Below are positions 1 through 10,159 of a DNA stretch of 58,232 nucleotides, piece after piece. A program made the translations under genes and the position numbers. Location of the stretch: the NCBI RefSeq assembly GCF_002154725.1, contig NZ_MTAW01000125.1, positions 1 through 58,232 of the forward strand. The letters are read 5' to 3'. Each line of letters opens with the position of its first letter. Position 1 is the stretch's first letter. The notes under the pieces were generated by a model. It saw nothing but the letters and a program-made list of their open reading frames with translations. It had not been told where the DNA came from and did not search any database. The DNA is from Nostoc sp. 106C. GTDB lineage: Bacteria; Cyanobacteriota; Cyanobacteriia; Cyanobacteriales; Nostocaceae.

Positions 1-1
1 G

Positions 2-55
2 GGATTTTATTCTTGACGCTTTATTTGTATCAGGCTTTTCGTGAATTGGTATTAG
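2..55 (+). repeat. Left copy of 54-bp terminal inverted repeat
   Basis: Positions 2-55 are the exact reverse complement of 58179-58232, the last 54 bases of the window. No mismatch is visible; similarity stops after position 55. No ORF lies inside. A perfect repeat at both extreme ends is expected if an assembly broke at copies of a dispersed repeat, or if the window is bounded by inverted repeats. Confidence 0.95.
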
Positions 56-89
56 AAATGGCGATCGCTACATTTTTTTATGACAAATG

Positions 90-121
90 AAAAAACCGGG
101 TCACAAAACTACTACCCGGTT
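90..121 (-). terminator. Intrinsic terminator of fbaA
   Basis: An 8-bp perfect stem (94-101 with 114-121, core ACCCGG) with a 12-nt loop is followed on the minus strand by a run of six U (positions 95 down to 90). It lies about 75 bases past the fbaA stop codon, in the right orientation to end that transcript. Confidence 0.8.
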
Positions 122-197
122 AATATCTCTTAAAATCACAATTTCCAGCTTGATTGGAGCATAGCAGTACTGTGCTCCTAACTATTGTTTAACCAAA

Positions 198-1277
198 TTA
201 GACTTTGGCTGCTGCCTTGGTTACAACTTTGAGTTCGCCTTTGGCGTACTTAGCAGCAAAATCTTCCAAAGAAACTTGCTTAATTTTGCTAGCGTTACCA
301 GCAGTACCAAATTGCTGATAGCGTTCTGCACAAACCTTCTGCATATAGACAATAGAAGGCTTCAGGAAGTGACGGGGGTCAAATTCCTTGGGATTTTTTG
401 CTAAAGCTTCACGTACCGCAGCAGTAATTGCTAGACGGTTGTCGGTGTCAATGTTTACCTTACGTACACCGCTCTTGATACCTTTTTGAATTTCTTCTAC
501 AGGTACACCGTAGGTTTCAGGAATTGCACCACCATATTGGTTAATCAAAGCAATTAAATCTTCCGGTACGGAGGAGGAACCGTGCATTACCAAGTGGGTG
601 TTAGGCAAACGGCGGTGAATTTCTTCAATCCGGCTGATTGCCAAAATTTCGCCAGTTGGCTTGCGGGTAAACTTGTAAGCACCGTGGCTTGTGCCAATAG
701 CAACAGCCAAAGCATCTACTTGAGTTTGTTCTACGAAGTCAACGGCTTGGTCGGGGTCGGTCAACAATTGAGAGTGGTCGAGTGTACCCTCAAAACCATG
801 ACCATCTTCAGCTTCACCTGCACCAGTTTCTAGAGAACCCAAACAACCGAGTTCACCTTCAACGCTGACACCCAAGGAATGGGCTACGTTCACTACTTCA
901 CGGGTAACACTGACGTTGTACTCGAAGCTTGCGGGGGTCTTAGCATCAGCTTCCAGCGAACCATCCATCATGACGCTGGTGAAGTTGTTCTTAATTGCTG
1001 AGTAGCAGGTAGAAGGAGCATTACCATGATCTTGGTGCATGACAATGGGAATGTGAGGATAGGTTTCTACCGCTGCCAAAATCAAATGGCGCAGGAAGTT
1101 CTCTCCTGCATAGTTACGAGCGCCACGAGAAGCTTGCAAAATTACGGGGCTATCTGTCTCAGCAGCAGCCTTCAGGATCGCCTGAATTTGTTCCAAATTG
1201 TTAACGTTGAAAGCTGGGATGCCGTAACCGTTTTCAGCCGCGTGATCCAACAACAGCCTTAATGGTACAAGCGCCAT
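198..1277 (-). CDS. fbaA: Class II fructose-1,6-bisphosphate aldolase
   Basis: This 359-residue protein catalyses the reversible condensation of glyceraldehyde-3-phosphate and dihydroxyacetone phosphate in the Calvin cycle and glycolysis. In cyanobacteria the class II enzyme is the main aldolase and also makes sedoheptulose bisphosphate. Visible signatures are the metal/substrate motif HQDHGNAPS near residue 81, [12 protein letters not shown], the zinc-ligand segment [16 protein letters not shown] and the phosphate-binding NIDTDNRLA. Length fits the Calvin-type class II family. The ATG at 1277 is preceded by an AGGAGG ribosome site about 7 bases upstream, which fixes the start. The gene appears monocistronic, with its own terminator at 90-121. 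Nothing unusual was seen. Confidence 0.97.
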   Translation of the reverse strand: MALVPLRLLLDHAAENGYGIPAFNVNNLEQIQAILKAAAETDSPVILQASRGARNYAGENFLRHLILAAVETYPHIPIVMHQDHGNAPSTCYSAIKNNFTSVMMDGSLEADAKTPASFEYNVSVTREVVNVAHSLGVSVEGELGCLGSLETGAGEAEDGHGFEGTLDHSQLLTDPDQAVDFVEQTQVDALAVAIGTSHGAYKFTRKPTGEILAISRIEEIHRRLPNTHLVMHGSSSVPEDLIALINQYGGAIPETYGVPVEEIQKGIKSGVRKVNIDTDNRLAITAAVREALAKNPKEFDPRHFLKPSIVYMQKVCAERYQQFGTAGNASKIKQVSLEDFAAKYAKGELKVVTKAAAKV

Positions 1278-1583
1278 AGATAGTCCTCCTAATGTGGTTG
1301 TCAGCTAGTCGGTGTGAGAGCAGCGTAATTATTTACCATTAATGTAATTGTTACGCTAATCTTAAGAGTTTTTTCAACATATAGGAAATTATAACTAGTG
1401 ATGTGTGTTTATGTTGAAAAACTTTACGCTACCGCTCATAAATGTGCCTTACATTCACAATAGCTTACTGTACAGTCTGTTACCGCACAGTTTGGAGCTT
1501 TGGTAGTCCTGTATCCTAGATGATTTATCAAAGGCGATGTCTACGACGGACTAAGCCTACGCACTTTTAGCTCCTAAAGTCAA
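1278..1583. other. Intergenic, fbaA promoter region
   Basis: No convincing gene. It must hold the fbaA promoter (minus strand), but I cannot point to clear -10/-35 boxes. Around 1531-1562 is a short GC-richer string (GCGATGTCTACGACGG followed by CTACGCA) of the type scattered through Nostoc genomes as dispersed repeats. Confidence 0.5.
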
Positions 1584-2270
1584 TTAAGACGCTAATTTTT
1601 GGACAAATACTGCGTGTTCAGGAGATTGCAAGCCTGTTTGTAAAACATTTAACACTAATTGCATATTCCCCGCTAATAATTCTACTACCGCTAACCACAA
1701 CCCTGGAAAAACCCGACTTCGCACAATTCCATTACTATCACTGGCTAACTCTAGATACTCACCCTCTTCCAAATAGAACCAAGTTAATTTCTGGTCGAGA
1801 ACTTGCCAAACGATATATTCTTTGACTCCATTGCGGCGATAAGCCTGTTTTTTGCCATGAAGGTCAATGGCAACACTGCTGGCGGCAATTTCGACAACTA
1901 ACTCTGGCGCGCCTTCTATATAATCATCATCACTTAGCTGTGTTTGACCACCTGCTTCCTTGTCAATGAGAAGAATGGCATCTGGTTGAGGTACGTTATC
2001 CAGGTCTAGGCGTACAGTTGGCTCTACTCCCAATGCAACACCTAGTGTAGCGGCTTCATAAGTACCGAGCCATGTGAGAATCCACCCATGAGGTTGACCG
2101 TGACTTCTAAAACGTAGAGCCGCAGCCATAATATAGACAATTCCCTCGATTAATTCGGCTTTTTTAAGATTGGGCATGGCGTTGTAACGACGCTCAAATT
2201 CATAGCGGGTGAGGTTGTCGCCATTTTCCAACAGGGGAATTGTCCGATGTTGTGGAGGTGTTTTTACCAT
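1584..2270 (-). CDS. Uma2 family (DUF820) putative endonuclease-like protein
   Basis: This 228-residue protein has the Uma2/DUF820 PD-(D/E)XK-like fold signature: a QPDAILLID strand, then PELVVEIAASS (catalytic Asp/Glu region), a conserved D-x-x-x-K helix (DLHGKKQAYRRNG) and VKEYIVWQV. Such proteins occur in dozens of copies per cyanobacterial genome; their role is unknown, although the fold is nuclease-like. It begins with ATG at 2270 and ends 307 bases before the fbaA start on the same strand, with no sign of cotranscription. A second, divergent Uma2 protein lies at 12459-13157. The family call is firm; biochemical activity is inferred from fold only. Confidence 0.88.
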   Translation of the reverse strand: MVKTPPQHRTIPLLENGDNLTRYEFERRYNAMPNLKKAELIEGIVYIMAAALRFRSHGQPHGWILTWLGTYEAATLGVALGVEPTVRLDLDNVPQPDAILLIDKEAGGQTQLSDDDYIEGAPELVVEIAASSVAIDLHGKKQAYRRNGVKEYIVWQVLDQKLTWFYLEEGEYLELASDSNGIVRSRVFPGLWLAVVELLAGNMQLVLNVLQTGLQSPEHAVFVQKLAS

Positions 2271-2622
2271 GATGATGGTATTTGGATTTAGCCTATGCCT
2301 ATCCTACCGAACTGAAGGAAGTTTATTGTAGGTATTGTGCGATCGCCTGTCTGATCTCTAAATAACCATCCCTAAAAGCGATGTCGATCGACAAGCCCTT
2401 CGGGTGACGCTTGTTCCTTGCTAACGCTGCGCTAACAGCAGTTGCTTCAACGCGAGGAACCCACGCAACGCAGTGTCTCCCCAACACACTGCTGACGCTC
2501 CTTCGTCGCTACCGCTACGCTAACACCGCTTTGCGTCTATGCATCTGCAAATTTTGGTTATTAAAAGAACTCGCTTTAACTTTAATTTCTCCAGCAACAG
2601 CGAGCATGTTTTATTTTCTATA
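2271..2622. other. Intergenic, repeat-like sequence
   Basis: There is no supported gene. An 80-codon plus-strand frame at 2411-2653 runs into the tRNA and has no recognisable protein. Bases about 2380-2545 are GC-richer and made of short imperfect direct and inverted strings (ACGCTGCGCTAAC, CGCTACGCTAAC), a texture typical of degenerate Nostoc palindromic repeats. Confidence 0.45.
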
Positions 2623-2694
2623 TGGGTCGCCCGGGATTCGAACCCGGAACTAATCGGTTAAAAGCCGAGTACTCTACCGTTGAGTTAGCGACCC
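2623..2694 (-). tRNA. trnK: tRNA-Lys (anticodon UUU)
   Basis: On the minus strand a 72-nt cloverleaf can be drawn. It has a 7-bp acceptor stem (GGGTCGC with GCGACCC), a D arm (ACTC...GAGT), a 7-nt anticodon loop reading CTTTTAA with anticodon TTT, and a T arm containing GGTTCGAATCC. The discriminator base is A and CCA is not encoded. It reads lysine codons AAA/AAG. Confidence 0.96.
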
Positions 2695-2756
2695 GTTAAG
2701 TTGTTTTTCGCAACTTTGCAATTATAGCATTAACATCTGTAGTTTTGTAAAGGGGT

Positions 2757-3626
2757 TTAGAAAAAATTGGCTGTTAACTTTACAGATGCTTGGTAACTAG
2801 TACCTGGGTCTAACACAGTCAGATGTTCGCCAGTATTTAGCGCGTTACGGGGCGCACTCCAAGGCTCTAGACAATAGAAGTCTTTGCCCTTGATTGTCCA
2901 AAACACCAAGATGGGATATTCCTTGCCGTAATCTAGGGTCAGTCTTAACTTTCTGTTGTTGTCTACTACAGAGGCAGATTGACTGGTTAGCTGCTTAAAG
3001 GCAACGTCAATTTCATCGAGACCAAAATCAAAATTACCATGAAATGGAGAAATTTCCTTGGTTCTCTGGTCTTGATATTCGTTAGAAGGGATGACAAACT
3101 CTAAGTGATTTTTATCAGAAATGACAAAGTAGGGATGGAACCCCATAGAAAAAGGCAATGGTGTTGATGACAAATTCTGATAATTCTGGCGAATTTCTAA
3201 GGTATTGTCTTGCAGTTCGTAGGTGAAAGCCAATTGAAACTCAAAAGGATAAACTGCTCGTGTTTGCTCGTTACTGTTGAGAACTAAAGTGAGCCTAGCC
3301 TTTTCGTGTGTTACTTGTTCAGTTACTTGCCAAGGTAAATCACGGGCAAAGCCATGTTGTTTAAGTGTATAGGTTTGTCCGTTGTAAGTATAAGTATTTT
3401 CTGGCAAATTGCCACAGATCGGAAATAAAATCGGAATCCCGCCTCTAACACTCAAATCAGGATGAGCAAAGCGTTCTGTGTCCAGGTACAGAAGTTCTTG
3501 ACCTTGGATGCGCCAACGCGTAATCATACCGCCGCGTTCTGGAACAACTTCCAGTTGGGAACCAGCGATTTCATCAGAAAGAATGTAAGTTTTGTATTTT
3601 TGTTGTTGTATTGCTATCGAAAACAC
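2757..3626 (-). CDS. Aldose 1-epimerase (mutarotase) family protein
   Basis: This 289-residue protein of the galactose mutarotase/YeaD superfamily probably interconverts alpha and beta anomers of aldoses or acts on a hexose-6-phosphate. Visible signatures are an N-terminal beta-sandwich opening (EVVPERGGMITRW), GGIPILFPICGNLP, the catalytic-histidine-type motifs KQHGFARDLPW and FSMGFHPYF, and a C-terminal catalytic-glutamate-type YCLEPWSAPRNAL. The start is GTG at 3626 with a GAGG ribosome site about 9 bases upstream. It lies 87 bases downstream of pdhA on the same strand with a long hairpin between. Substrate cannot be read from sequence. Confidence 0.88.
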   Translation of the reverse strand: MFSIAIQQQKYKTYILSDEIAGSQLEVVPERGGMITRWRIQGQELLYLDTERFAHPDLSVRGGIPILFPICGNLPENTYTYNGQTYTLKQHGFARDLPWQVTEQVTHEKARLTLVLNSNEQTRAVYPFEFQLAFTYELQDNTLEIRQNYQNLSSTPLPFSMGFHPYFVISDKNHLEFVIPSNEYQDQRTKEISPFHGNFDFGLDEIDVAFKQLTSQSASVVDNNRKLRLTLDYGKEYPILVFWTIKGKDFYCLEPWSAPRNALNTGEHLTVLDPGTSYQASVKLTANFF

Positions 3627-3655
3627 AAATTTAGTCCTCAGAAGGCAGGGAGTTG

Positions 3656-3691
3656 TGAGTGCTGAGTATTTTTATTCCTACTCAGCACTCA
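3656..3691. repeat. 13-bp hairpin between pdhA and epimerase gene
   Basis: Perfect inverted repeat: 3656-3668 pairs with 3679-3691 (core GTGCTGAGTA) around a 10-nt loop. A further copy of one arm follows at 3701-3710. It could attenuate pdhA read-through on the minus strand, but there is no U-run, so it is not a canonical terminator. Confidence 0.6.
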
Positions 3692-3713
3692 TAGCTAGGT
3701 ACTCAGCACTTGT

Positions 3714-4751
3714 TTATTCGTCTTCTGCAAACACAAAGCGATATAACTCGCTGGGGTCTGGTTCAGGGCTGCTTTCAGCGAATTTAACCGCGTCGTCGAT
3801 AACTGCCTGAATCTTGCGATCGATGGCTTTGAGTTCTTCGTGATCTGCTAAATTATGCTCAACTAAATAAGCTGCCAACTTTTTAATTGGGTCACGAGCA
3901 AACCAGAATTCTTTCTCAGCCTTGCTTCGCAGTTCATCTGGATCTGCTAGGGAGTGACCGCGGAAACGGTAGGTTAGTGCTTCAATTACTGTTGGTCCTT
4001 CACCAGCACGGGCGCGGGCTACAGCTTCTTGGGCGACTGCACGCACTGCCAAAACATCCATTCCGTCTACTTCCACGCCCACCATGTTAAACACACTGGC
4101 CTTCTTGTAGATTTCTGGGTCGGAAGTCGCGCGATCGTGAGCCATCCCAATTGCCCACTTGTTATTTTCTACCACAAAAAGAATTGGCAGTTTCCATAAG
4201 GCTGCCATGTTCAAAGTCTCAAAAAACTGGCCGTTGTTAGCAGCACCATCGCCAAAAAAGCAAGCGGTAACTTGGTCAGCATTTTTGTCTCCCAATACCT
4301 CGCGGCGGTATTTGCTTTGAAAAGCTGCACCAGCTGCTACAGGAATACCCTCAGCCACAAAAGCATAGCCACCTAATAAGCGATGTTCCGCGGAAAACAT
4401 ATGCATGGAACCACCGCGGCCTTTACTGCAACCTGTAGCTTTACCAAATAACTCCGCCATGACTTCTCTAGCTGGCACTCCAGCACTCAAAGCATGGACG
4501 TGATCGCGGTAGGTACTGGAAACAAAATCTTCTCCTGGTCGCATTGCTCCTTGAATAACGCCAGTAGAAACGGCTTCTTGACCGTTGTACAAATGGACAA
4601 AACCAAACATTTTGCCCCGGTAGTACATTTCCGCGCATTTGTCTTCAAAAAAGCGCCCGAGGATCATGTCCTCATACAACCGCAAGCCTTCTTCTTTGGT
4701 GATCTGGACGTTAGCGGTATTAAAGGTGGGTAATGTACGTTCTTGAACCAT
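3714..4751 (-). CDS. pdhA: Pyruvate dehydrogenase E1 component, alpha subunit
   Basis: This 345-residue thiamine-diphosphate-dependent E1 alpha subunit of pyruvate dehydrogenase decarboxylates pyruvate and passes the acetyl group to E2 lipoate, giving acetyl-CoA in the cytosol. The thiamine-diphosphate motif [10 protein letters not shown]...VVENN is intact. [10 protein letters not shown], the phosphorylation-loop-type [15 protein letters not shown] and the N-terminal [20 protein letters not shown] are typical of the PdhA family. Length is usual. The ATG at 4751 has a weak GGGA site upstream. The beta subunit is not in this window, as is usual in cyanobacteria, where pdhA and pdhB are unlinked. 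Upstream is a 1.2-kb divergent intergenic region. Confidence 0.95.
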   Translation of the reverse strand: MVQERTLPTFNTANVQITKEEGLRLYEDMILGRFFEDKCAEMYYRGKMFGFVHLYNGQEAVSTGVIQGAMRPGEDFVSSTYRDHVHALSAGVPAREVMAELFGKATGCSKGRGGSMHMFSAEHRLLGGYAFVAEGIPVAAGAAFQSKYRREVLGDKNADQVTACFFGDGAANNGQFFETLNMAALWKLPILFVVENNKWAIGMAHDRATSDPEIYKKASVFNMVGVEVDGMDVLAVRAVAQEAVARARAGEGPTVIEALTYRFRGHSLADPDELRSKAEKEFWFARDPIKKLAAYLVEHNLADHEELKAIDRKIQAVIDDAVKFAESSPEPDPSELYRFVFAEDE

Positions 4752-5964
4752 TATTTGTTTAGTATCCCTATCGCATCAAACTGAAATTTACCATTTTCAA
4801 GAACTTGCTCTCATAGAGCATTAGCTATTTAACAAGCTAGTGTTTGCTGGAGTCAACGCTCAAAACTGATGTACCAAAATGAACATTGGGGAATGGGTGA
4901 ATTTTTAACTTTTATTTTTTGATTACCAATTTTTTCGCCCACCTTTTGTGAGGATAATACTCACAAGGCTAAACCTGCCCTGTTAGCACACTCCACACCC
5001 TTTCATAGGCTACCAATCAGGATAGCTTGCTTTCTGCATATCCATTAACAATTTGGCAAAAATCAAGACGAAACTTTCTTATCGAGTTAAATGCTGAGAT
5101 AGACAATTGTAATTTAAGACTAAGAATGATATGATTTTTTTCTCTAGTTATCAACAGGAAATCTACCAAGCGGTGATTATCCCGCCGGATGCAAGGGCAT
5201 TAATAGGGTATTAATTTAGAAATTCCTAAAAGAATTAATCATTAAACCTCGTGGGCATGAAATAAGATACTTGTCACGGTGAGGAAATGTACACTATGCA
5301 GTAGCTCTGTTTTAGTGACTGTCTCGTATCTGGTAAAATCAACACGCATGTGTTGATATATCGGAGTAGTAAACGTTGTTAGATGCGTCTAGGGTGGTAC
5401 ACCTAAAATGTACTCCCAACGCTAAGACAGCAATACTCAAACTCTTGTGAATAAATCAAACACATAAAATTCGTCAAATTCGTCTTAATGGTGTAAACCA
5501 GAAAGAGTCAGAGTAGTTAGCACAGCTTTAATTACTGAAGCTGGCTTTCTACTAGCCGACAGGCTTTGGCAATGAGTAAAATACACCCATTGCTGAGTAG
5601 CTTATAGCAAGTTAACCTGCCTTCCGAAGTTTGCCGTTGTCTAAATCTACGGAAGAGTCACATATTTCTAGAAGTACAAAACTGATATCGCCTATAAAAC
5701 CAGAAATTTTATTTTATGGTCTCAAAGGCTGATAGTGGTTAGAAAAAATCAAAATACTAAGAATTAAAACAAAAAGCTGACCCTTTCTAGGCGAAGGCAA
5801 AATATAGGTACTAGAATATGACTCAAATTTCGGGAAGATACAAAACAAGTTGTTGCAATATACACTTGTGGTGTAAAGTCAACACGGTATTATTATGGCA
5901 CGGTTTTACATGCCTGGAATGCTCTAGGTGAATTATGTTGATCACGGTGCAGGGGAAGTAGGCT
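4752..5964. other. Long divergent intergenic region, pdhA/ftn2
   Basis: 1.2 kb with no protein-coding gene that I can support on either strand. It separates the divergent pdhA (minus) and ftn2-like (plus) genes, so it holds both promoters. Short inverted repeats are visible: 5348-5359 (ACACGCATGTGT), 5570-5604 (GCAATG...CATTGC) and 5621-5654 (CTTCCG...CGGAAG). A leader RNA or small RNA could be present, but I recognise no known RNA family. Confidence 0.5.
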
Positions 5965-8283
5965 GTGCGAATTCCGCTAGATTACTACCGAATTTTAGGA
6001 CTACCGTTAGCGGCAAGTCAGGAGCAATTGCGGCAGGCATACAGCGATCGCATTGTACAATTGCCGCGACGTGAGTATTCTCAAGCAGCAATTTCTTCGC
6101 GCAAACAACTTATAGAAGAAGCTTACGTGGTTTTATCAGATCCGAAAGAACGTAGCAGTTACGATCAGCTGTATCTTGCCCATGCCTATGACCCTGATGG
6201 TACTGCCTCTGCGACAGTAGCAGTTGAAAATCGCCCAGTAAACAACAATGGCGCGATGGACACACAGAGTCTGAGCATTGAAATTTCCCAAGAGGAACTA
6301 GTTGGTGCTTTACTGATTCTGCAAGATTTGGGTGAGTATGAAATCGTACTAAAATTAGGTCGCCCCTACTTGGTCCATAAAAACAATGCAGCAAATGCTA
6401 CAACAGGCAATAATCTAGAAAGCGAAGAAGTCCTAGAAGACCGCCCAGATATTGTTCTGACCATCGCTCTAGCTTGCCTAGAACTGGGTCGGGAGCAATG
6501 GCAACAAGGTCATTACGAAAATGCTGCCAATTCCCTAGAAACTGGTCTAGAAGTATTATCTCGCGAAGGGCTATTTCCGATTGTGCAGGCTGAAATTCAG
6601 GCGGATCTTTATAAATTGCGACCATATCGGATTCTGGAATTACTAGCCTTACCAGAAGCCAAAACTGCGGAACGTCGTCAAGGCTTGGAATTATTGCAGA
6701 ATATCCTAGAGGCTCGTGGTGGAATTGATGGCACTGGCAATGATGAATCTGGTCTCAACATAGATGACTTTTTGCGATTTATCCAGCAGTTGCGCTACCA
6801 CTTAACAGTCGCAGAACAGCACAAGTTATTTGAAGCAGAAAGCAAGCGTCCTTCCGCTGTGGCTACTTACTTGGCTGTCTATGCCTTGATAGCACGGGGG
6901 TTTGTTCAGCGTCAACCAGCTTTGATACGTCAGGCCAAGCAAATGCTCATGCGTTTGGGTAAGCGCCAAGATGTACATTTGGAACAATCGCTATGTGCGC
7001 TTTTATTAGGGCAAACCGAAGAAGCTACCCGTGTTTTAGAACTTAGTCAAGAATATGAAGCCCTAGCTTTTATTCGAGAAAAATCGCAAGATTCTCCAGA
7101 TCTATTACCAGGGCTTTGTCTCTACGGCGAACAGTGGCTACAACATGAAGTATTTCCCCACTTTCGAGATTTGACAAAGCAGCAAGCTTCACTAAAAAGT
7201 TACTTTGCTGAACCTCAGGTACAAACCTATTTAGAAGTTTTACCAACGGATGCAGAACCTACTAATGAATGGTCGGTAATTAACCGCCAGCCTTTATCTC
7301 CTCCACAAACAAACAATACCTACCAACGCAATAATTCCACTGGTGTTTCTCGACAATTCCATCACAACAGAACACCTGACCCAGACTTACCAGATCCACT
7401 CAGAGAAAAACCAGAAAATTCAAACTTCTCTCCATCTAGATGGAACAAAGCATCTACTGGAGGTAAGCCACCAGAAACACCAATAACACAGTTTCCCGCT
7501 GCTGAACGCATAGCTAGAGAACCTCACCACAGCATGAATGGTTCAGCCAGGGTTGCTGCGCCTGCGCAAACACAACAGCGGCGGCGACGAAAGCCTAGTC
7601 AATCTGCTAGCCGAGAACGTGCATTAGATAATCGCCATCGTTCGCCTCAAAGACGGCGCACTTTTGCCAACTCTTTAGAAGGGAAAACGCGTCTAGTGTG
7701 GACTGTGTTTGTTTCTTTAGTTGTCATAGTAGTGTTTTGGTTGATAGTCTCCACAACCTTTGGATTCGTCAGAAATCTTTTTTCCCCGCCACCACTTTTA
7801 CCAGGCGAACAGTTGTCAGTAGAAATTAATCAACCACCAATACCGATTCCTGAGCTAAACAGCAAACCACAGTCACCAGATGGAGCTTTAACTACTGCGA
7901 CAGCAGAGGAAATCATTCGCAGTTGGTTATCTACCAAAGCTGCTGCTTTAGGACCGAATCATGATGTTGATAGTTTGCAACAAATTTTAACTGGTTCATC
8001 TTTATCTCAATGGCGGTTAATTGCCCAGCAAGATAAGACCGAAAACCGTTATCGGAAGTACGAGCATCACCTGAAGGTAGAATCTGTAGAGAAAACCGAT
8101 TTAGACTCAAATCGTACATCCGTGGAAGCTACGGTGAAGGAAGTAACACAGTTCTATCAAAATGGTCAAATTAAGAAGTCTTCTGACGAAAGTTTGCGAG
8201 TTCGGTATATTTTGATTCTGCAAGATGGTGTGTGGCATATCCAGAATATGTCAGTGGTCAATAAGATCAGCATGAACTTTTAG
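5965..8283 (+). CDS. ftn2: Ftn2/ZipN (ARC6-like) cell division protein
   Basis: This 772-residue cyanobacterial homologue of chloroplast ARC6 is known in the family to anchor FtsZ to the inner membrane and recruit other divisome proteins. Domain order: N-terminal J-like domain (residues 1-70, start IPLDYYRILGLP, end LSDPKERSSYDQLY); a helical, TPR-like region (about 85-430); a low-complexity linker rich in Pro, Asn and Arg (about 430-570); one transmembrane helix (about 577-600); and a C-terminal IMS/ARC6-like domain (about 645-770). The HPD tripeptide needed to stimulate Hsp70 is absent (YSDR at that place), as is usual for this family, so it is not a cochaperone. The start is GTG at 5965 with a GGGGAAG site 6-8 bases upstream. 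Confidence 0.93.
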   Translation: MRIPLDYYRILGLPLAASQEQLRQAYSDRIVQLPRREYSQAAISSRKQLIEEAYVVLSDPKERSSYDQLYLAHAYDPDGTASATVAVENRPVNNNGAMDTQSLSIEISQEELVGALLILQDLGEYEIVLKLGRPYLVHKNNAANATTGNNLESEEVLEDRPDIVLTIALACLELGREQWQQGHYENAANSLETGLEVLSREGLFPIVQAEIQADLYKLRPYRILELLALPEAKTAERRQGLELLQNILEARGGIDGTGNDESGLNIDDFLRFIQQLRYHLTVAEQHKLFEAESKRPSAVATYLAVYALIARGFVQRQPALIRQAKQMLMRLGKRQDVHLEQSLCALLLGQTEEATRVLELSQEYEALAFIREKSQDSPDLLPGLCLYGEQWLQHEVFPHFRDLTKQQASLKSYFAEPQVQTYLEVLPTDAEPTNEWSVINRQPLSPPQTNNTYQRNNSTGVSRQFHHNRTPDPDLPDPLREKPENSNFSPSRWNKASTGGKPPETPITQFPAAERIAREPHHSMNGSARVAAPAQTQQRRRRKPSQSASRERALDNRHRSPQRRRTFANSLEGKTRLVWTVFVSLVVIVVFWLIVSTTFGFVRNLFSPPPLLPGEQLSVEINQPPIPIPELNSKPQSPDGALTTATAEEIIRSWLSTKAAALGPNHDVDSLQQILTGSSLSQWRLIAQQDKTENRYRKYEHHLKVESVEKTDLDSNRTSVEATVKEVTQFYQNGQIKKSSDESLRVRYILILQDGVWHIQNMSVVNKISMNF

Positions 8284-8865
8284 TTATATTCTATACCTAG
8301 GGAAGTTTTCTGCTAGCCACTATATTTAGGAAATACAGAATTTTATCTGAGTGTCCTACTCTTTTCACTCCACTTCAAACCTCATAACTCTTTCATTGGG
8401 TGGTACTTCACAGTATCACCCATAAATTTTATTGCCGTTCGTCCTCTGTAGATTGCAGTCTTTAGAATCATTCCCAGCGTATTGTCAGAGAATCTTGACA
8501 TTGTCTGCTACTGTAATTGTATTGCAAAGGTTAATGTCATGGGATTATAACAATATGATCCCCAAACTGCTGATAGATTCGTACACAAGCCGAAAAAGCG
8601 TCTTGATACCCCTTGATCCCAACAAAGAGTTACGGCTTAATATTTATTAAACAAAGACTCCTCTGATCCCAAAAAAATGCTGATTTTGGCATGACAAGGA
8701 ATTGAAAGGGAGTGACTCTCAATTTAATAACAGTTTAAGAAAGTTAAACTCTGGGCAAGACCAGGAGTCAGGAATAAGAAATTCATCTGGAGTGGATGAG
8801 ATGTTAAATACCATTCTGTAACCAGGGGAAATCATTTACCTTTCAAACTACTGGAGGCCAAATTA
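8284..8865. other. Intergenic region upstream of the DUF4912 gene
   Basis: 582 bases without a supported gene. A 72-codon plus-strand frame at 8432-8650 has no ribosome site or recognisable content. An imperfect hairpin (8398-8423, TGGGTG...CACCCA) may end the ftn2 transcript. The rest presumably holds the promoter of the next gene, which has a GGAGG site at about 8850-8856. Confidence 0.45.
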
Positions 8866-10116
8866 ATGGCAAAAGAACGCCCGCCGCTAGAGGAGATGAC
8901 ATTGCGGCAACTACGCAAGGTTGCGAGTGAATATGGCATTTCTCGCTATAGCCGAATGCGTAAATCACAATTACTGGCATCGATTCAAGACGTTCAGCGC
9001 AGCAAATTCTCGCTTAGTCCATCTCGTTCACTGGAGGCACAGGAAACCGTGGAAGCAGCAAAATTCGAGTTAGGTCAAGTAGATCGTAATGGTGCTTCTC
9101 TCACTGATGTTGATGAGGAGCTAGGAGATCTACCTGCTGGTTACGGTGAAAGCCGTATTGTACTCTTACCGCGAGATCCTCAGTGGGCTTATACCTATTG
9201 GGATGTTCCAAACGAACATAAAGAAGAACTGCGTCGCCAAGGAGGGCAACAGCTAGCGCTGCGGATTTATGATGTTACCGACATCAATATTGATTACCAA
9301 AGCCCTCACAGCTTGCAAGAATATCCTGCTGATGAACTGGCTAGAGAATGGTATCTACCAGTTCCAGTGAGCGATCGCGACTATGTAATCGATATTGGCT
9401 ATCGTTCTGTTGATGGACGTTGGTTAATTCTCGCTCGTTCTGCGCGAGTCCACATTCCTCCTGTGTATCCTTCTGACTGGATTGAAGATGTCTTTGTCAC
9501 GGTCAACTTTGAAGAAGATTTGCGTGGTAAGACTGTCTACGAATTGGTTCCTCCTGCGAAGAAGATAGCATCCACAGCCTACGCCAACAGCAACGGCAAC
9601 CCCATTTATGACCAAATCTTTGGTATGGCTGAATCTGCTGAAGCACAAAGAGTTGCAGGTTCTCTATTCGGCTCTATGCAGCAAGTACCTGGTTCTGCCA
9701 GCCCAGAACAAGCTATCAGCTCCTACATTTTCCCATCAGGCGTCGGTATGTGGGCAGTTCCCACCACATCTGGTTTAACCATGTCTGGTGTAGGTATGTC
9801 AGGAGTTGGCTTCTCGGCTTCTGCTGTACCAGTACGTCCACGCAAGTTCTGGTTAATTGCTGATGCTGAGTTGATTGTCTACGGTGCAACCGAACCAGAT
9901 GCTACTGTAACTATTGGTGGTCGTCCGATCAAGCTGAATCCAGATGGTACATTCCGCTTCCAGATGTCCTTCCAAGATGGTTTAATTGACTATCCAATCT
10001 TGGCTGTAGCTGCTGATGGTGAGCAAACCCGCTCGATTCACATGAAATTTAATCGTGAGACACCATCCCGAAATACTAATACTAAAGACGAAGCCGTTTT
10101 AGAGTGGCTGTCTTAA
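8866..10116 (+). CDS. DUF4912 protein with N-terminal Rho-N/SAP-like domain
   Basis: This 416-residue conserved cyanobacterial protein of unknown function begins with a Rho-termination-factor N-terminal/SAP-like helical module (residues about 9-43, MTLRQLRKVASEYGISRYSR), a type that often binds nucleic acid. It continues with a DUF4912 domain (about 90-205, with LLPRDPQWAYTYWDVP and LRIYDVTD). A Gly/Ser/Met-rich linker follows (around 290-320), then a C-terminal beta-rich segment (about 325-395) resembling an Ig/carboxypeptidase-regulatory-like fold. ATG at 8866 follows a good GGAGG site. An intrinsic terminator follows at 10160-10190. Family identification is good; function is unknown. Confidence 0.88.
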   Translation: MAKERPPLEEMTLRQLRKVASEYGISRYSRMRKSQLLASIQDVQRSKFSLSPSRSLEAQETVEAAKFELGQVDRNGASLTDVDEELGDLPAGYGESRIVLLPRDPQWAYTYWDVPNEHKEELRRQGGQQLALRIYDVTDINIDYQSPHSLQEYPADELAREWYLPVPVSDRDYVIDIGYRSVDGRWLILARSARVHIPPVYPSDWIEDVFVTVNFEEDLRGKTVYELVPPAKKIASTAYANSNGNPIYDQIFGMAESAEAQRVAGSLFGSMQQVPGSASPEQAISSYIFPSGVGMWAVPTTSGLTMSGVGMSGVGFSASAVPVRPRKFWLIADAELIVYGATEPDATVTIGGRPIKLNPDGTFRFQMSFQDGLIDYPILAVAADGEQTRSIHMKFNRETPSRNTNTKDEAVLEWLS

Positions 10117-10159
10117 TTAGGCATTCTCAATTAACTCCAGATTGAATAATAAATTTTTT

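Noticed and set aside
2411-2653. 80-codon plus-strand ORF
   Set aside because: It runs into the tRNA-Lys gene, lies in repeat-like DNA and has no ribosome site or recognisable protein.
3656-3691. Terminator of pdhA
   Set aside because: The stem is strong but no U-run follows on the minus strand, so it is listed only as a hairpin.
5155-5700. Small structured RNA such as 6S RNA or RNase P RNA
   Set aside because: I looked for known conserved cores and found none; only short unconnected inverted repeats are visible.
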